DNA of 64,000 nt, taken from contig JAPPHA010000025.1 in assembly GCA_028874915.1 (NCBI GenBank), positions 120,840-184,839 of the forward strand. The letters are read 5' to 3'. A program made the translations under genes and the position numbers. The stretch is from Paracoccaceae bacterium. Lineage in GTDB: Bacteria > Pseudomonadota > Alphaproteobacteria > Rhodobacterales > Rhodobacteraceae. This document shows positions 37,453 through 47,297 of this stretch, one piece after another; position 1 is the stretch's first letter; every line of letters begins with the position of its first letter. Below the pieces are notes generated by a model that was not told the DNA's origin, did not search any database, and saw only the letters and a program-made list of their open reading frames with translations.

Positions 37453-38319
37453 TTAAAGTTTTCCCGAGTGTTCGCCGTCGGTCGTTTCTACCGACTTGAC
37501 GGTGTCCCACAGCGCGTCCATTTCCGCGAGGCTGGATCCGACGGGTGATCGGCCGCGGCTCGCAAGCAGATCCTCGACGGCCTGAAACCGGCGGATGAAC
37601 TTTGCGTTGGCAGCGCGTAGCGCACCCTCAGGGTCGACGTCGAGGTGGCGGGCCAGGTTGACCATGGCAAACAGCAGGTCACCGTACTCTTCCGTGATCC
37701 TTTGCCGTGACTGATCCGGCAGGGCCCTGCGGGCCTCGACGAGTTCTGCGGATTCCTCGGCCAGCTTGTCCACGACGGCCTCGGGGTTGGGCCAGTCGAA
37801 CCCGACCCGGGCTGCGCGGTTCTGCAGCTTGAGAGACCGGGTCAAGGCCGGGAGTCCAGGTGCGATGCCGGAAAGCGTACCGACCCCGGACTTCCCCGAG
37901 TCCTCGCGCTCTGCTGCCTTCATGGCCTCCCAGTCGCGAATCTGCTCGGCCGCGGTCTTGTCACGGTTCTCGGTTCCGAACACATGAGGATGGCGGCGGA
38001 TCATCTTGTCGCAGACGGCCTCGGCAATGTCGCCAAGGGTGAAATGGTCACGTTCCGCCGCCATTTGGGCGTGATAGATGACCTGAAGCAGCAAGTCGCC
38101 GAGTTCGGACTTCAGGTCGTCGACATCGCCACGTTCGATCGCGTCGGCGACCTCATAGGCTTCCTCGATCGTATAAGGTGCGATGGAGCGGAAATCCTGT
38201 TCGATGTCCCAAGGACATCCCGACTCCGGATCCCGAAGCCGCTCCATGATCCGGACAAGACGTCTTATCTCGTCCTGTGCCTCTGGCCGGTTTCGGATAC
38301 CGGTGGACGTTTGGGTCAC
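37453..38319 (-). CDS. mazG: Nucleoside triphosphate pyrophosphohydrolase MazG
   Basis: Removes pyrophosphate from (d)NTPs, a housecleaning function. Two MazG domains are visible. The first has CPWDIEQDFRSIAPYTIEEAYEVADAI and ELGDLLLQVIYHAQMA, the second VVDKLAEESAELVEA and EYGDLLFAMVNLARHL, each with the ExxE and ExxD metal sites. GTG 38319 is preferred; the frame also opens with TTG at 38364. It is the last gene of a minus-strand run that begins at fabI. Confidence 0.88.
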   Translation of the reverse strand: MTQTSTGIRNRPEAQDEIRRLVRIMERLRDPESGCPWDIEQDFRSIAPYTIEEAYEVADAIERGDVDDLKSELGDLLLQVIYHAQMAAERDHFTLGDIAEAVCDKMIRRHPHVFGTENRDKTAAEQIRDWEAMKAAEREDSGKSGVGTLSGIAPGLPALTRSLKLQNRAARVGFDWPNPEAVVDKLAEESAELVEARRALPDQSRQRITEEYGDLLFAMVNLARHLDVDPEGALRAANAKFIRRFQAVEDLLASRGRSPVGSSLAEMDALWDTVKSVETTDGEHSGKL

Positions 38320-38421
38320 CGTCTTCTGCCCATGACTGTTCGGTTCCAGGACCTCCGGGGCCAACCCTGCCCGGACTGTCTGTCTGGACGTGCTGGAGTC
38401 GCGTCGATCCGGAGGCGGGAC

Positions 38422-39654
38422 TCAACCTGTGGCGACATGAAGGGCTTCCAGACCGTGGAAGTGATAGAGGTTGGCGTAGCGGGTTCGGGATACCATCCGG
38501 ATATCAGGGAATCTCCTGAAAAGGACCTTGAGCGCCCACGCCAGTTCGATTCGGGCGAGCGGCGCCCCCAGGCAAAAATGGACACCGGCACCAAAGGACA
38601 GATGACGGTTTGGCCATCGGTCAGGGCAAAACCGGTCCGCGCTGTCACCGAACGCGGCCGCATCGCGATTTGCCGAGGCCAGGAGCAGACCGACGCGGTC
38701 ACCGCGCCGGAACTGTCGCCCAAGACAGTCCGTGTCTTCTTTGGCAAACCGGTCGAAAATGTGAAGCGGGGGGTCAAAGCGGAGGATTTCGTCGACCGTT
38801 CGCGCGACAGCCGATTCCGAACAACAGGCGACCGGATCGATCGCCCCCGCCTCGGCCTGTTCGAGCAGAAGTTTGACGCCGTTTCCGATTGTGTGGACGG
38901 TTGCCTCATGGCCGGCATTCAAAAGGAGAATGCAGCTGCTGGCGAGTTCACCCGGACTCAGGCGGCCCTCCTCGGTTTCAGCAAGAGCCAACCGGGAGAT
39001 CAGGTCATCGCCCGGCTGCTGCCTGCGTTCCCGGGCCAGATTCCGGATGAACTCGGAGAATTCTTTTGCTGCCGCTGAAGCCTTGAGCTCGATCTCCCGG
39101 TCGCGCCGGGCCTGGTACATGGCGACCATGTCATGGGACCAGGACAACAGCTGATCTGCCATCGAGTCCGGGACGCCAAGCAGCCGGGCGATGATGATGA
39201 CCGGCAGTCGTTCGCCGAACGCCGAGAGCAGTTCCACTCGGTCGGCGTTGAAGTCCGAAACCAGTTGCTCCGCCAAGGCTTCGATCTCGGGAACAAGGGA
39301 TTCGATCTTTCGAGGGGTGAAGGCGTGCAGGACCAAGCCTCGAAGCCGGGTATGGCGAGGTGGGTCGATCTCCAGCATGGAATCGGCTTCGATGTCCATA
39401 AAGGGCCGCTGGTGTTCTGGTACGGCGGGCCGAAACTCGTCCGGAATCTCGCGCCCCCACTGGCGGCTGCGCAGGATTTCGTTGACTGCACGGTAGGAGG
39501 CAGCGAACACGCGTTCGTAATTCTCCCAGTAGACGAAATCACCGTGCTGTCGCGCGTCGGCATAGAATGGGTAAGGATCCTGGACGAAGGCCGGGTCCAA
39601 GGGTGACTGCCGAAGTCTGGGACTCGACTCGGAGCTTACGGTTCCGTCATTCAT
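38422..39654 (-). CDS. Cytochrome P450
   Basis: A soluble cytochrome P450 of 410 residues. The oxygen-activating I-helix reads LLNAGHEATV near residues 235-244, the ExxR of the K-helix is in VDEILRFDPP near 275, and the haem-binding loop is FGAGVHFCLGAPLAR near 346-360. A WxR-type C-helix is not obvious. The start at 39654 (ATGAATGAC) has no strong ribosome site. It lies between the PLP lyase and mazG on the same strand; the substrate is unknown. Electron donors (ferredoxin and reductase) are not encoded nearby. Confidence 0.88.
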   Translation of the reverse strand: MNDGTVSSESSPRLRQSPLDPAFVQDPYPFYADARQHGDFVYWENYERVFAASYRAVNEILRSRQWGREIPDEFRPAVPEHQRPFMDIEADSMLEIDPPRHTRLRGLVLHAFTPRKIESLVPEIEALAEQLVSDFNADRVELLSAFGERLPVIIIARLLGVPDSMADQLLSWSHDMVAMYQARRDREIELKASAAAKEFSEFIRNLARERRQQPGDDLISRLALAETEEGRLSPGELASSCILLLNAGHEATVHTIGNGVKLLLEQAEAGAIDPVACCSESAVARTVDEILRFDPPLHIFDRFAKEDTDCLGRQFRRGDRVGLLLASANRDAAAFGDSADRFCPDRWPNRHLSFGAGVHFCLGAPLARIELAWALKVLFRRFPDIRMVSRTRYANLYHFHGLEALHVATG

Positions 39655-39739
39655 GGGTTGTTGCTTTCGCCCTGTGCCGGGCTTCCACCATTCGCACGGC
39701 ACTCCGGCCGTCCTCGGTAGCGATTCCGCCCGTTTTCAA

Positions 39740-40933
39740 TCATATAGCCTTTGCGAGTGCCTGGTCGATATCGGCAATCAGATCCCGGGCGTCCTCAAGC
39801 CCCACTGACAGTCTGAGCAACGTGTCGGGAACGGGTGAATCGGCGCCTTCGATGCTTTTTCGATGCTCGATCAGGCTCTCGGTGCCGCCGAGGGAGGTTG
39901 CCGGAACGAACAGTCGGCACCCGAGAGCGACGGCCCTCGCCATCCTGGCACCGCCCCTGACCTGAAAAGAAAGCATTCCACCGAAACCGCCGGTCATCTG
40001 CCCTGCGGCGATTGTGTGGCCGGGGTGCCCGGGAAGCCCCGGATAGTGAACGACCTCGACTCGCGGATGATCCGAAAGCGCCTCTCCGATCGCCTGGGCG
40101 CTCGCCGACATCTTCCCGAACCTGACGAAAAGCGTCCTGAGCCCCCGCAACAGCAGCCAGGACTCGAATCCGGGCAATACAGTGCCCTGATGCGTCCTTA
40201 TGCCAGCCACCTCATCATCGAATCCGCGAGCGTTCCGGAACGACAGAACTCCGGCTGTTACGTCCGAATGTCCGTTCAGGTATTTCGTTCCGGAATGGAA
40301 GGCGATGTTGGCGCCCAGGTCGAGGGCGGTGGTTGTTGGGGGAGGTGCGGCAGTGCTGTCGACCAGGAGGAGGGTGTCTGCGGCCTTTGCGGCCTTGGCG
40401 CCGCACCGGATGTCGGTGATCCGGCATTCGGGGTTCGACGGGGTTTCGATCCAGACGAGACTGGTTTGTCCGGGGTGGACTGCGCTGTCCAGACTTTCGG
40501 CATCGCCGGATCTGTAGACGTCGATCCGAATCCGGCCGATGGCCTCGAGGCGCCGCGCCCAGCTCCGCCCGCCGTGATACATGCGGTCCGGAATGGCGAT
40601 GCGGGCACCCATCGGGAGGGCCTCCAGGACCGCCGCCATGGCCGAAAGACCGGAACTGAACAGGAGCGTGCGTTCGGCCCGTTCCAGGTCCCTGATCAGC
40701 CATTCCGCCGTTCGGGATGTGGGCCCGCCATCGCGGGCGTAGCTGAACGGTTGACGGAGTTCGTAGTCGGCATCTCGCGCAAAGGTCGAGGCCAGGTGAA
40801 TCGGCGGAACGACGGCTCCGGTCTCCGGATCCGGTGTCGGCATGCCGCGGGCGGCCAGCGTCTCCGGCGCCAGGCGGCGTTCGGCTGTGGTGACCGCAGA
40901 AGCAGCGCCATCGCCGAAACGGTCTCCGGACAT
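39740..40933 (-). CDS. Cys/Met metabolism PLP-dependent enzyme (cystathionine beta-lyase-like)
   Basis: A fold-type I PLP enzyme of 397 residues of the trans-sulfuration family, which includes cystathionine beta-/gamma-lyase and gamma-synthase. The PLP-binding Lys is in HSGTKYLNGHSD near residue 210, after the DSTAAPPPTTTALDLGA stretch; LLFSSGLSAM near 90 and the C-terminal GGTESLIEHR near 350 match the family. Which reaction it performs cannot be settled. The start lies 3 bases after the gpt stop, so it is in the same transcript. Confidence 0.9.
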   Translation of the reverse strand: MSGDRFGDGAASAVTTAERRLAPETLAARGMPTPDPETGAVVPPIHLASTFARDADYELRQPFSYARDGGPTSRTAEWLIRDLERAERTLLFSSGLSAMAAVLEALPMGARIAIPDRMYHGGRSWARRLEAIGRIRIDVYRSGDAESLDSAVHPGQTSLVWIETPSNPECRITDIRCGAKAAKAADTLLLVDSTAAPPPTTTALDLGANIAFHSGTKYLNGHSDVTAGVLSFRNARGFDDEVAGIRTHQGTVLPGFESWLLLRGLRTLFVRFGKMSASAQAIGEALSDHPRVEVVHYPGLPGHPGHTIAAGQMTGGFGGMLSFQVRGGARMARAVALGCRLFVPATSLGGTESLIEHRKSIEGADSPVPDTLLRLSVGLEDARDLIADIDQALAKAI

Positions 40934-40936
40934 GGA

Positions 40937-41443
40937 TCAGGTTCCGCGATAGGGCTCTACATACTGGAGCGCCATGTCCCAGGGGAAGAAGATCCAGGTG
41001 TCCTGGGATACCTCGGTTATGAAGGTGTTGACCATGGGCCGTCCCTTCGGTTTGGCGTAGATCGTGGCAAAATGGGCGTCGGGATAGGCCTCGCGCACAA
41101 GCTCCAGTGTCTTTCCGCTGTCGACCAGATCATCGATGAGCAGAATGCCCATGCCGGTTCCCATGAGGACCCGCGACGGAAGCTTGAGGATTTCGGCTTC
41201 CCGCTGCGCCTGGTGGTCGTAGGACTTGACACTGATCGTGTCGACGACCCGGATGTCGAGTTCGCGCGCAACAATCATTGCGGGCGCCATCCCGCCACGA
41301 GTCACCGCGACGATGGCCGTCCAGACACCGCCTTCGCCCGGTCCCTGGCCGTCGAGGCGCCAGGCGAGCGCGCGGGCATCGCGGTGAAGCTGGTCCCAGC
41401 TGACATGAAACCCTTTTTCGTGCGGCAGCCGATACGCGCTCAT
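40937..41443 (-). CDS. gpt: Xanthine phosphoribosyltransferase
   Basis: A purine salvage phosphoribosyltransferase of 168 residues that makes XMP or GMP from xanthine or guanine and PRPP. The PRPP-binding motif is [15 protein letters not shown], near 100-114, and the N-terminal half contains [21 protein letters not shown]. The start overlaps the fabI stop by four bases (ATGA at 41440-41443). Close relatives are membrane-associated. Xanthine rather than hypoxanthine is assumed from the family. Confidence 0.9.
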   Translation of the reverse strand: MSAYRLPHEKGFHVSWDQLHRDARALAWRLDGQGPGEGGVWTAIVAVTRGGMAPAMIVARELDIRVVDTISVKSYDHQAQREAEILKLPSRVLMGTGMGILLIDDLVDSGKTLELVREAYPDAHFATIYAKPKGRPMVNTFITEVSQDTWIFFPWDMALQYVEPYRGT

Positions 41444-42258
41444 TTTCGTCCGGTCACAACGTCGATGTCGGGTGCGTCCTCGGCCTTCATGCCAACCACG
41501 TGATAGCCGGCGTCGACATGATGGTTTTCGCCGGTCACGGCCGAGGCAAGATCCGAACAAAGATACATTCCGGCCCGCCCGACTTCGTCCGTCGTGACGT
41601 TCCTCCGGAGGGGGGAGTTCAATTCGTTCCACTTGAGAATATAGCGGAAGTCACCGATTCCGGAGGCCGCCAGTGTCTTGATCGGCCCTGCCGACAGGGA
41701 GTTGACCCGGATTCCGACTTTTCCGAGATCAGCGGCGAGGTACTTTACCGAGGCTTCGAGCGCCGCCTTTGCCACCCCCATGACGTTGTAGTGCGGCATG
41801 ACCATTTCGGCGCCATAGTAGGTCAGCGTCAGCAAAGCTCCGCCCTCGGGCATCAGCCTTTCGGCCCGCTGGGCGACGGCTGTGAAGGAATAGACCGAAA
41901 CCTCCATTGTCGTCTGGAAGTTTGGAAGCGTGGTGTCGACATAGCGCCCACGGAGTTCGTTCTTGTCGGAGTACCCGATGGCATGGACAACGAAGTCGAG
42001 ACCGCCCCAATCCGATTCGATGGCATCGAAAACCGCGTCCAGCGACTCGGTATCGGTCACGTCGCAATCGACGATCAGTTGGCTGCCTACGCTGGCGGCC
42101 AGGGGTTCAACACGCTTCCTCAGGACGGATCCCTGATAGGAAAACGCAAGCGAGGCACCCTGTTCGTGGCAGGCTTTCGCAATTCCCCAAGCGATCGACC
42201 GGTCGTTGGCGACGCCCATGATCAGACCGCGCTTGCCATGCATGAATCCGCTGGTCAT
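41440..42258 (-). CDS. fabI: Enoyl-[acyl-carrier-protein] reductase FabI
   Basis: Reduces the trans-2 double bond in fatty-acid elongation with NAD(P)H. The SDR-like protein of 272 residues begins [18 protein letters not shown]. The catalytic Tyr and Lys are in [18 protein letters not shown] (Tyr-x6-Lys), with [14 protein letters not shown] near 92. Triclosan and diazaborine target this enzyme. It is the promoter-proximal gene of the fabI-gpt-lyase-P450-mazG run. Confidence 0.95.
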   Translation of the reverse strand: MTSGFMHGKRGLIMGVANDRSIAWGIAKACHEQGASLAFSYQGSVLRKRVEPLAASVGSQLIVDCDVTDTESLDAVFDAIESDWGGLDFVVHAIGYSDKNELRGRYVDTTLPNFQTTMEVSVYSFTAVAQRAERLMPEGGALLTLTYYGAEMVMPHYNVMGVAKAALEASVKYLAADLGKVGIRVNSLSAGPIKTLAASGIGDFRYILKWNELNSPLRRNVTTDEVGRAGMYLCSDLASAVTGENHHVDAGYHVVGMKAEDAPDIDVVTGRK

Positions 42259-42542
42259 CCGATCCTCTGCACCGCCAATCCTGGCGCGGGTTTAAGCGAT
42301 GGCCGGGATCGTTTCAAGCGGTCGGCGAAGGTACACAACCGTCGCGTGATGTACGACTGAGCCGTTGTCGGATCGGTCGGGCCTGGTTGGGCCCCGGGGG
42401 TCTCGCAGTTCCGATCGCTCGCCGCAGTCTCGGAATGATCGCGTTTGCACGCTGGAAGGAGCCATGCCACGATGCCAGGACACTCCGCCACAGTTGCCGG
42501 GCAACGGCGGGCTAGACGATCGCTGGAATGGAGGCCGGCGTG

Positions 42543-43154
42543 ATGACCGATCGAAAAGGGATCTTTGCGGGCGACGACCCGTTCGATCTTGCAAGGCTGT
42601 GGATGACAGAAGCTGAATCCGTCGAATTGAATGATCCGTCCGCAGCCGCGCTTGCGACCGTGGACAGCCTGGGTCGCCCCAATGTCCGCATGGTGTTGCT
42701 GAAAGGAATCGAAATTGACGGTTTCGTTTTCTACACCAACCTCGGCAGTCGGAAGGCGCAGGAAATACGTGCCACCAGCGCCGCGGCCTTGGTCATCCAT
42801 TGGAAGTCGCTCCGGCGCCAGATCCGTGTTCGCGGGAGGACGGAATCTGTCGATGACGCGAGCGCTGACGCCTATTTTGCCTCGCGTTCGCGGGCGAGCC
42901 GGATCGGGGCCTGGGCCAGCCGGCAATCCCGGCCACTCTCAAGCCGAACCGTATTGACGGACCGGGCGGGTGAGTTCGCGAAGACGTTGGGTGACGACCC
43001 GCCGCGCCCGGAGTTCTGGGGCGGGTTCCGGGTTGTTCCCTTCGAAATCGAGTTTTGGGCCAACGGAGATCACCGGCTGCATGATCGATTCCGGTGGAGC
43101 CGGGACGACGACGGCAACTCGGGTGCGTGGTCCGTATCACGGCTCAACCCATGA
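42543..43154 (+). CDS. pdxH: Pyridoxamine 5'-phosphate oxidase PdxH
   Basis: An FMN oxidase of 203 residues making pyridoxal 5'-phosphate. The hallmark stretch [26 protein letters not shown] (42-67) and the C-terminal [16 protein letters not shown] (174-189) are present. The ATG at 42543 is chosen because GGAGG lies 8 bases upstream. It overlaps the DUF192 gene by four bases (ATGA) and diverges from fabI. Confidence 0.95.
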   Translation: MTDRKGIFAGDDPFDLARLWMTEAESVELNDPSAAALATVDSLGRPNVRMVLLKGIEIDGFVFYTNLGSRKAQEIRATSAAALVIHWKSLRRQIRVRGRTESVDDASADAYFASRSRASRIGAWASRQSRPLSSRTVLTDRAGEFAKTLGDDPPRPEFWGGFRVVPFEIEFWANGDHRLHDRFRWSRDDDGNSGAWSVSRLNP

Positions 43155-43687
43155 TTCAGGTTCGGCCGCGTCACCTCCGATGGACGACCATCGGACAGAC
43201 CGTGAAACCGGTGTTCGCTGTTCTCGCTCTTGCGGCACTGGTCATCGGCGGCGTGGTTTCGCGGGCAGATGCGGCTCCGGCCTGCGCCGACGATCGTGTC
43301 CAACTCCGCTGGCCAGGTGGCGAAGCCGAATTCCGCGTCGAGTTGGCTGTAGACGAAGTTTCCAGACGCAGGGGACTGATGTATCGGGACGCGCTCCCGA
43401 GGTTCGGTGGAATGCTGTTCGTCTACCCGGCACCACATCGCGCCAGATTCTGGATGGAAAACACGCGGATCCCACTGGACATGCTGTTCTTCGACGCCGG
43501 AGGAACGCTGAAATCGCTCCACAGGAGTGCAGAGCCTTTCAGTCGAAAGTCCATCGACGGCGGGGACGGAGTCCAGTTTGTCCTTGAGATCAATGGCGGG
43601 CTGTCGGACATTCTCGGGATCGTCACCGGCGGCGAACTCCGCCATCCGATGATTCCGCAGGAGACGGCCGACTGGCCGTGCAAGTGA
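43151..43687 (+). CDS. DUF192 exported protein
   Basis: A small exported protein of 178 residues. The N-terminus has a positively charged start, then a signal or anchor segment ([17 protein letters not shown]), followed by the DUF192 domain: [21 protein letters not shown], then [19 protein letters not shown]. The family is common and has no known biochemical role. It overlaps pdxH by four bases. Confidence 0.9.
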   Translation: MIQVRPRHLRWTTIGQTVKPVFAVLALAALVIGGVVSRADAAPACADDRVQLRWPGGEAEFRVELAVDEVSRRRGLMYRDALPRFGGMLFVYPAPHRARFWMENTRIPLDMLFFDAGGTLKSLHRSAEPFSRKSIDGGDGVQFVLEINGGLSDILGIVTGGELRHPMIPQETADWPCK

Positions 43688-43761
43688 GTTCGCGGTGGCG
43701 GCGCTGTGGATCAGCGCAATCCGCTTTTGTCGACTGTCGAATTCCAGTAAGCACGGTCCGT

Positions 43762-43838
43762 CGGGGCGTGGCGCAGCCTGGTAGCGCGGCGGTTTTGGGA
43801 ACCGTAGGTCGCAAGTTCAAATCTTGCCGCCCCGACCA
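43762..43838 (+). tRNA. tRNA-Pro (anticodon TGG)
   Basis: A full cloverleaf of 77 bases: acceptor CGGGGCG pairs with CGCCCCG, the T arm has GTTCAAATC, and the anticodon loop is TTTGGGA, giving anticodon TGG (proline). The 3' CCA is encoded. No intron is seen, and the flanks show no integrated element. Confidence 0.95.
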
Positions 43839-43982
43839 AAGGTTGAAATCTGACGACCCTGCGCGGTCGACGGGTTCCCGTTCTTTTCTTGGATTCCCTG
43901 AGCCAGTGGACTTGAAGCGGTTCGCGGGCCGCAACATGACAAACCGTCAAATGACGTTCTTGGCTACCGGATTCTTCAGGTA

Positions 43983-46568
43983 TCACTCCGGCGCCCGGAG
44001 GACACGGGCAGGGCTGGCGCCCAGCGATCGAGCCGAAAACAGAAGCCCCGCCAGCAGTGTGAGAAGCGTTCCACCCAGGACGATCAGGACGCCCGAATCC
44101 GGTTCGAAACGGTAGTCGCTGGCCATGACGAAACGCATGACCGCCCAGGCTGCGATGCTACCGGCGAAAACCGCGACAAGTCCTGCAGAAGCCCCGAGCA
44201 GGGCCGAGCGAATGGCGAAACTCGCGAGAATCTGCCGCCGGGAGGCGCCCAGCGTCCGGAGAACCGCGGCCTCGAAGCTCCGCGCGGTTTCGCCGGCCGC
44301 CGCCGACCCGATTAACACGATGAGGCCGATCACCAGCGTCGCAGAGGCCGCGTACCGAATCGCACTGACAAACCCGGAGACAAGACGGGCCACCCGTTCA
44401 ATCCCGTCCCGAACGCTGATGACGGTGATGTTCGGATGAGCGGCCGTCACCTCCCGAAAGATGGCGTCATCACTGGCCGGAGAACCGTCACCATATATTG
44501 TGGCGATATGGGTATGGGGAGCGCCGGACAGCGCTCCGGGGTTGAGCGACATGATGAAACCGATGCCCACGGTGGAGAAATCCACGACCCGGAGGCTGGC
44601 CACAGTTGCGTCGATATTGCGACCGAGCACGTTGATGGTGATCACATCACCGATGCTGATGCCGAGTTCGGCCGCCTGTTCGGCGCCGAAGCTGACGAGC
44701 GGAGGGCCGGCATAGTCGACCGGCCACCAGGCGCCCGCAGTCAGCACCGTGTTCTCCGGCATTCGGTCCGAAAACGTGATGCCGCGGTCGCCCTCGAGAA
44801 CCCAGTGCTCACCAGCCACTGCTACGGCGTCCTCGCCGTTAATTCGCGTGATGAAGCCGCGGAGCATGGGAGCCGTGTCGACTCTCGTGACCGACGGCAG
44901 GGCCGAGACGCGTTCTCGCAAGTCACTGAGTTGGTGGTTCTGGATGTCGATCACGAAAAACGACGGTGCCACGTCCGGCAATTGCTCCGTGATGGTGGAA
45001 TTCAGATTGGCGGAAATCTGTCCGATCGCGGCGAGGACCGAGAGTCCGAGACCGAGAGACAGGATCACGATGCGGGTCTCGCCCGACGGTCCTCCGACCG
45101 CACCGAATGCAAGGCGAACGGCTGTGCGTCCGCGAATTCCTCGCCAACCTGACAACCGGCGGGCCATCCAGGTGGTCGCGAGAGCCGTGAGGGCCAGAAC
45201 CGCAAGGGCCGCGGCAATGGCGATGGTCGTCCAGATCGTGATGACGGCGACGCCCGTGAGCCAGGCCGCGGAACCGACAAGGAGGCCGGCAAGTCCGGCG
45301 GTGGCGAGGACGGCGGCGAGCGGGGGACGGTGGCCACCCTGGCCCGTCGCGGATTCGCGGAACAGCTGGGCGGCCCGGATGTTGCTTGCGCCGGCAAGCG
45401 GCCAGAGGGAGAACACGGCGGCAATCAGAATTCCATAAAGCGCCGCTTCGGCCAGGGGCGTTGCCCGGACCCCGAACGCCGGCAGCGAAAATGGCAACCG
45501 GTCGACGATCGTGGTTTCCAGGCCGGCCACCGCCATGGTGCCGGCAGCCGTTCCGACCAGAACACCGATGAGCGCCATGACACCGATCTGGATACCATAG
45601 GTCAGCAAGATCGTACCGCTGCTGGCCCCAAGCGTCTTTAAGGTTGCAATGGTGGCAATCCGGGAATTCAGATAGCTGAACACGGCGGAAGCGATGCCGA
45701 CGCCGCCGACGGCCAGGCTGGCGAGCCCGGCAAGGACGAGGAACGCGGCAACCCTCGCAACCATTTCACGGGTGTTCGGATCGGGGTTGGTCCGGTCCCG
45801 CCAACGCATGCCTGAATCGGCAAAGGCTGTGGCGGCAGCGGCCTTCAAGCTCGCCAGATCCGTATTTGGAGGAACCCGTAACCGGTAGTGCGAATTGAAC
45901 AGGGTGCCGGGTCCGAGAAGTCCGGAAGCCCCGAGCGCTTCGGTACGCACCAGGGTCCGGGGGGACAGGAAACTGCCGAAACCAGTCGTGTCGGGCTCGG
46001 CAACCAGCGTTGCCGCATAGCGAAATTGTTGCGTTCCGAGGGAGAAGACATCGCCGAGTTGCAGTTGCAAATGGGCGGCCATTTCCCGCTGAAGAACAGC
46101 CCCGGGCAGGCCATTCTCGTCGGCGAGCGCCTCCGCCAGCGGCATGTCCGGCGCGAGGACCGGCGAACCGTAGAGCGGATAGGCGTTGTCAATACCCTTG
46201 AGCGTGGTGAGCGCCCGGTTTCCGCCGTTTCGGGCGTCGCTGTCGTCATCGGGGCGAACGACGGCCATGGAACGGAAGGTGACGACTTCCGAGACAGCCT
46301 CCGCGTTCTGGTCCATCCATTGCCGCTCGGATTCGGACGCGAATCGATAGCTGAAATGCATTTCGGCGTCGCCACCGAGGAGAGCGGCGCCCTGACGGAC
46401 AAGACTGGCCTCAATGGAGGCCTTGACCGTCCCGATCGCAGCGATGGCGCCGACTCCGATGGCGAGGCAGGCGAGAAACACACGGAAACCACGCGTTCCG
46501 GTCCTGAGTTCCCGGGCCGCGAAGGCAACCGGCGCTGCCCGCCGGACAAGACGCCGCCGACGGTTCAT
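43983..46568 (-). CDS. ybbP: FtsX-like ABC transporter permease (YbbP type)
   Basis: A large membrane protein of 861 residues of the MacB/FtsX-type YbbP family, with two FtsX halves. Hydrophobic segments occur near residues 30-50, 275-300, 320-345, 370-395 and 415-455, and again in the last 150, with large extracytoplasmic parts between. It partners the ATPase gene immediately upstream, overlapping it by four bases (ATGA at 46565-46568). The complex is thought to act in envelope maintenance or lipid handling; its role is not well known. Confidence 0.9.
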   Translation of the reverse strand: MNRRRRLVRRAAPVAFAARELRTGTRGFRVFLACLAIGVGAIAAIGTVKASIEASLVRQGAALLGGDAEMHFSYRFASESERQWMDQNAEAVSEVVTFRSMAVVRPDDDSDARNGGNRALTTLKGIDNAYPLYGSPVLAPDMPLAEALADENGLPGAVLQREMAAHLQLQLGDVFSLGTQQFRYAATLVAEPDTTGFGSFLSPRTLVRTEALGASGLLGPGTLFNSHYRLRVPPNTDLASLKAAAATAFADSGMRWRDRTNPDPNTREMVARVAAFLVLAGLASLAVGGVGIASAVFSYLNSRIATIATLKTLGASSGTILLTYGIQIGVMALIGVLVGTAAGTMAVAGLETTIVDRLPFSLPAFGVRATPLAEAALYGILIAAVFSLWPLAGASNIRAAQLFRESATGQGGHRPPLAAVLATAGLAGLLVGSAAWLTGVAVITIWTTIAIAAALAVLALTALATTWMARRLSGWRGIRGRTAVRLAFGAVGGPSGETRIVILSLGLGLSVLAAIGQISANLNSTITEQLPDVAPSFFVIDIQNHQLSDLRERVSALPSVTRVDTAPMLRGFITRINGEDAVAVAGEHWVLEGDRGITFSDRMPENTVLTAGAWWPVDYAGPPLVSFGAEQAAELGISIGDVITINVLGRNIDATVASLRVVDFSTVGIGFIMSLNPGALSGAPHTHIATIYGDGSPASDDAIFREVTAAHPNITVISVRDGIERVARLVSGFVSAIRYAASATLVIGLIVLIGSAAAGETARSFEAAVLRTLGASRRQILASFAIRSALLGASAGLVAVFAGSIAAWAVMRFVMASDYRFEPDSGVLIVLGGTLLTLLAGLLFSARSLGASPARVLRAPE

Positions 46569-47269
46569 GGCGCCGCGTCACCGGACCGGTGTCGGTGTTC
46601 GCTGTCGATGGTTCCGTCGCGAAGGGAAATGACCCGCTGACAACGCTCGGCCAGGGCATCGGCATGGGTCGCAAGGATTAACGTACTTCCGTGGCGGGCG
46701 TTGAGGCCAAAGAGTATCTCCATGATGGCGCCGCCGGTTGTGGAATCGAGGTTTCCGGTTGGCTCGTCCGCGAGAAGGATGTCCGGTTTCGGCGCCGATG
46801 CCCGGGCCAGCGCCACTCTCTGCTGCTCACCGCCCGAAAGTTGCGAGGGATAGTGATGGAGCCGGGATTCCAGTCCGACCGCCAGCAATTCGGATTCCGC
46901 GCAGTCGAAGGCGTCCCGGCGTCTGGCCAGTTCGAGTGGAGTGGCGACATTCTCGAGTGCGGTCATGGTCGGAATCAGGTGGAAGGACTGGAAGACCACG
47001 CCGACATGGACACGTCGAAACTCGGCAAGGGAATCTTCGCTCAGGTCACCGAGATTCCGGCCATGAACCTCGACGGCTCCTCCGGTCGCTTTCTCGAGGC
47101 CTCCGATCAGCATCAGCATGGAGGATTTGCCGGACCCCGACGGGCCGACCAGACCCAGGGTTTCGCCGGCGGGAACATCAAGATTGACGTCTTTCAGAAT
47201 CTCGACCGGACCAGCGTTTCCTGTCAGAGTCAGAAAGACATCGCGCATACTAAGGATTGGATGGGACAT
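46565..47269 (-). CDS. ybbA: ABC transporter ATP-binding protein (YbbA type)
   Basis: A MacB-type ATPase of 234 residues for the YbbP permease. Walker A GPSGSGKS lies near 43-50, the signature [14 protein letters not shown] near 140 and Walker B with [12 protein letters not shown] near 162. The ATG at 47269 is chosen because the farther upstream open part has no domain. This start codon overlaps, on the opposite strand, an in-frame ATG of the divergent esterase at 47268; the true esterase start is probably 47298. Confidence 0.92.
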   Translation of the reverse strand: MSHPILSMRDVFLTLTGNAGPVEILKDVNLDVPAGETLGLVGPSGSGKSSMLMLIGGLEKATGGAVEVHGRNLGDLSEDSLAEFRRVHVGVVFQSFHLIPTMTALENVATPLELARRRDAFDCAESELLAVGLESRLHHYPSQLSGGEQQRVALARASAPKPDILLADEPTGNLDSTTGGAIMEILFGLNARHGSTLILATHADALAERCQRVISLRDGTIDSEHRHRSGDAAP

Positions 47270-47297
47270 GGCGAATCCAGGGTCACAAGGAGTCGGA

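Noticed and set aside
43762..43838. Genomic island attached to the tRNA-Pro gene
   Set aside because: No integrase, no direct repeat of the tRNA end and conserved housekeeping genes on both sides.
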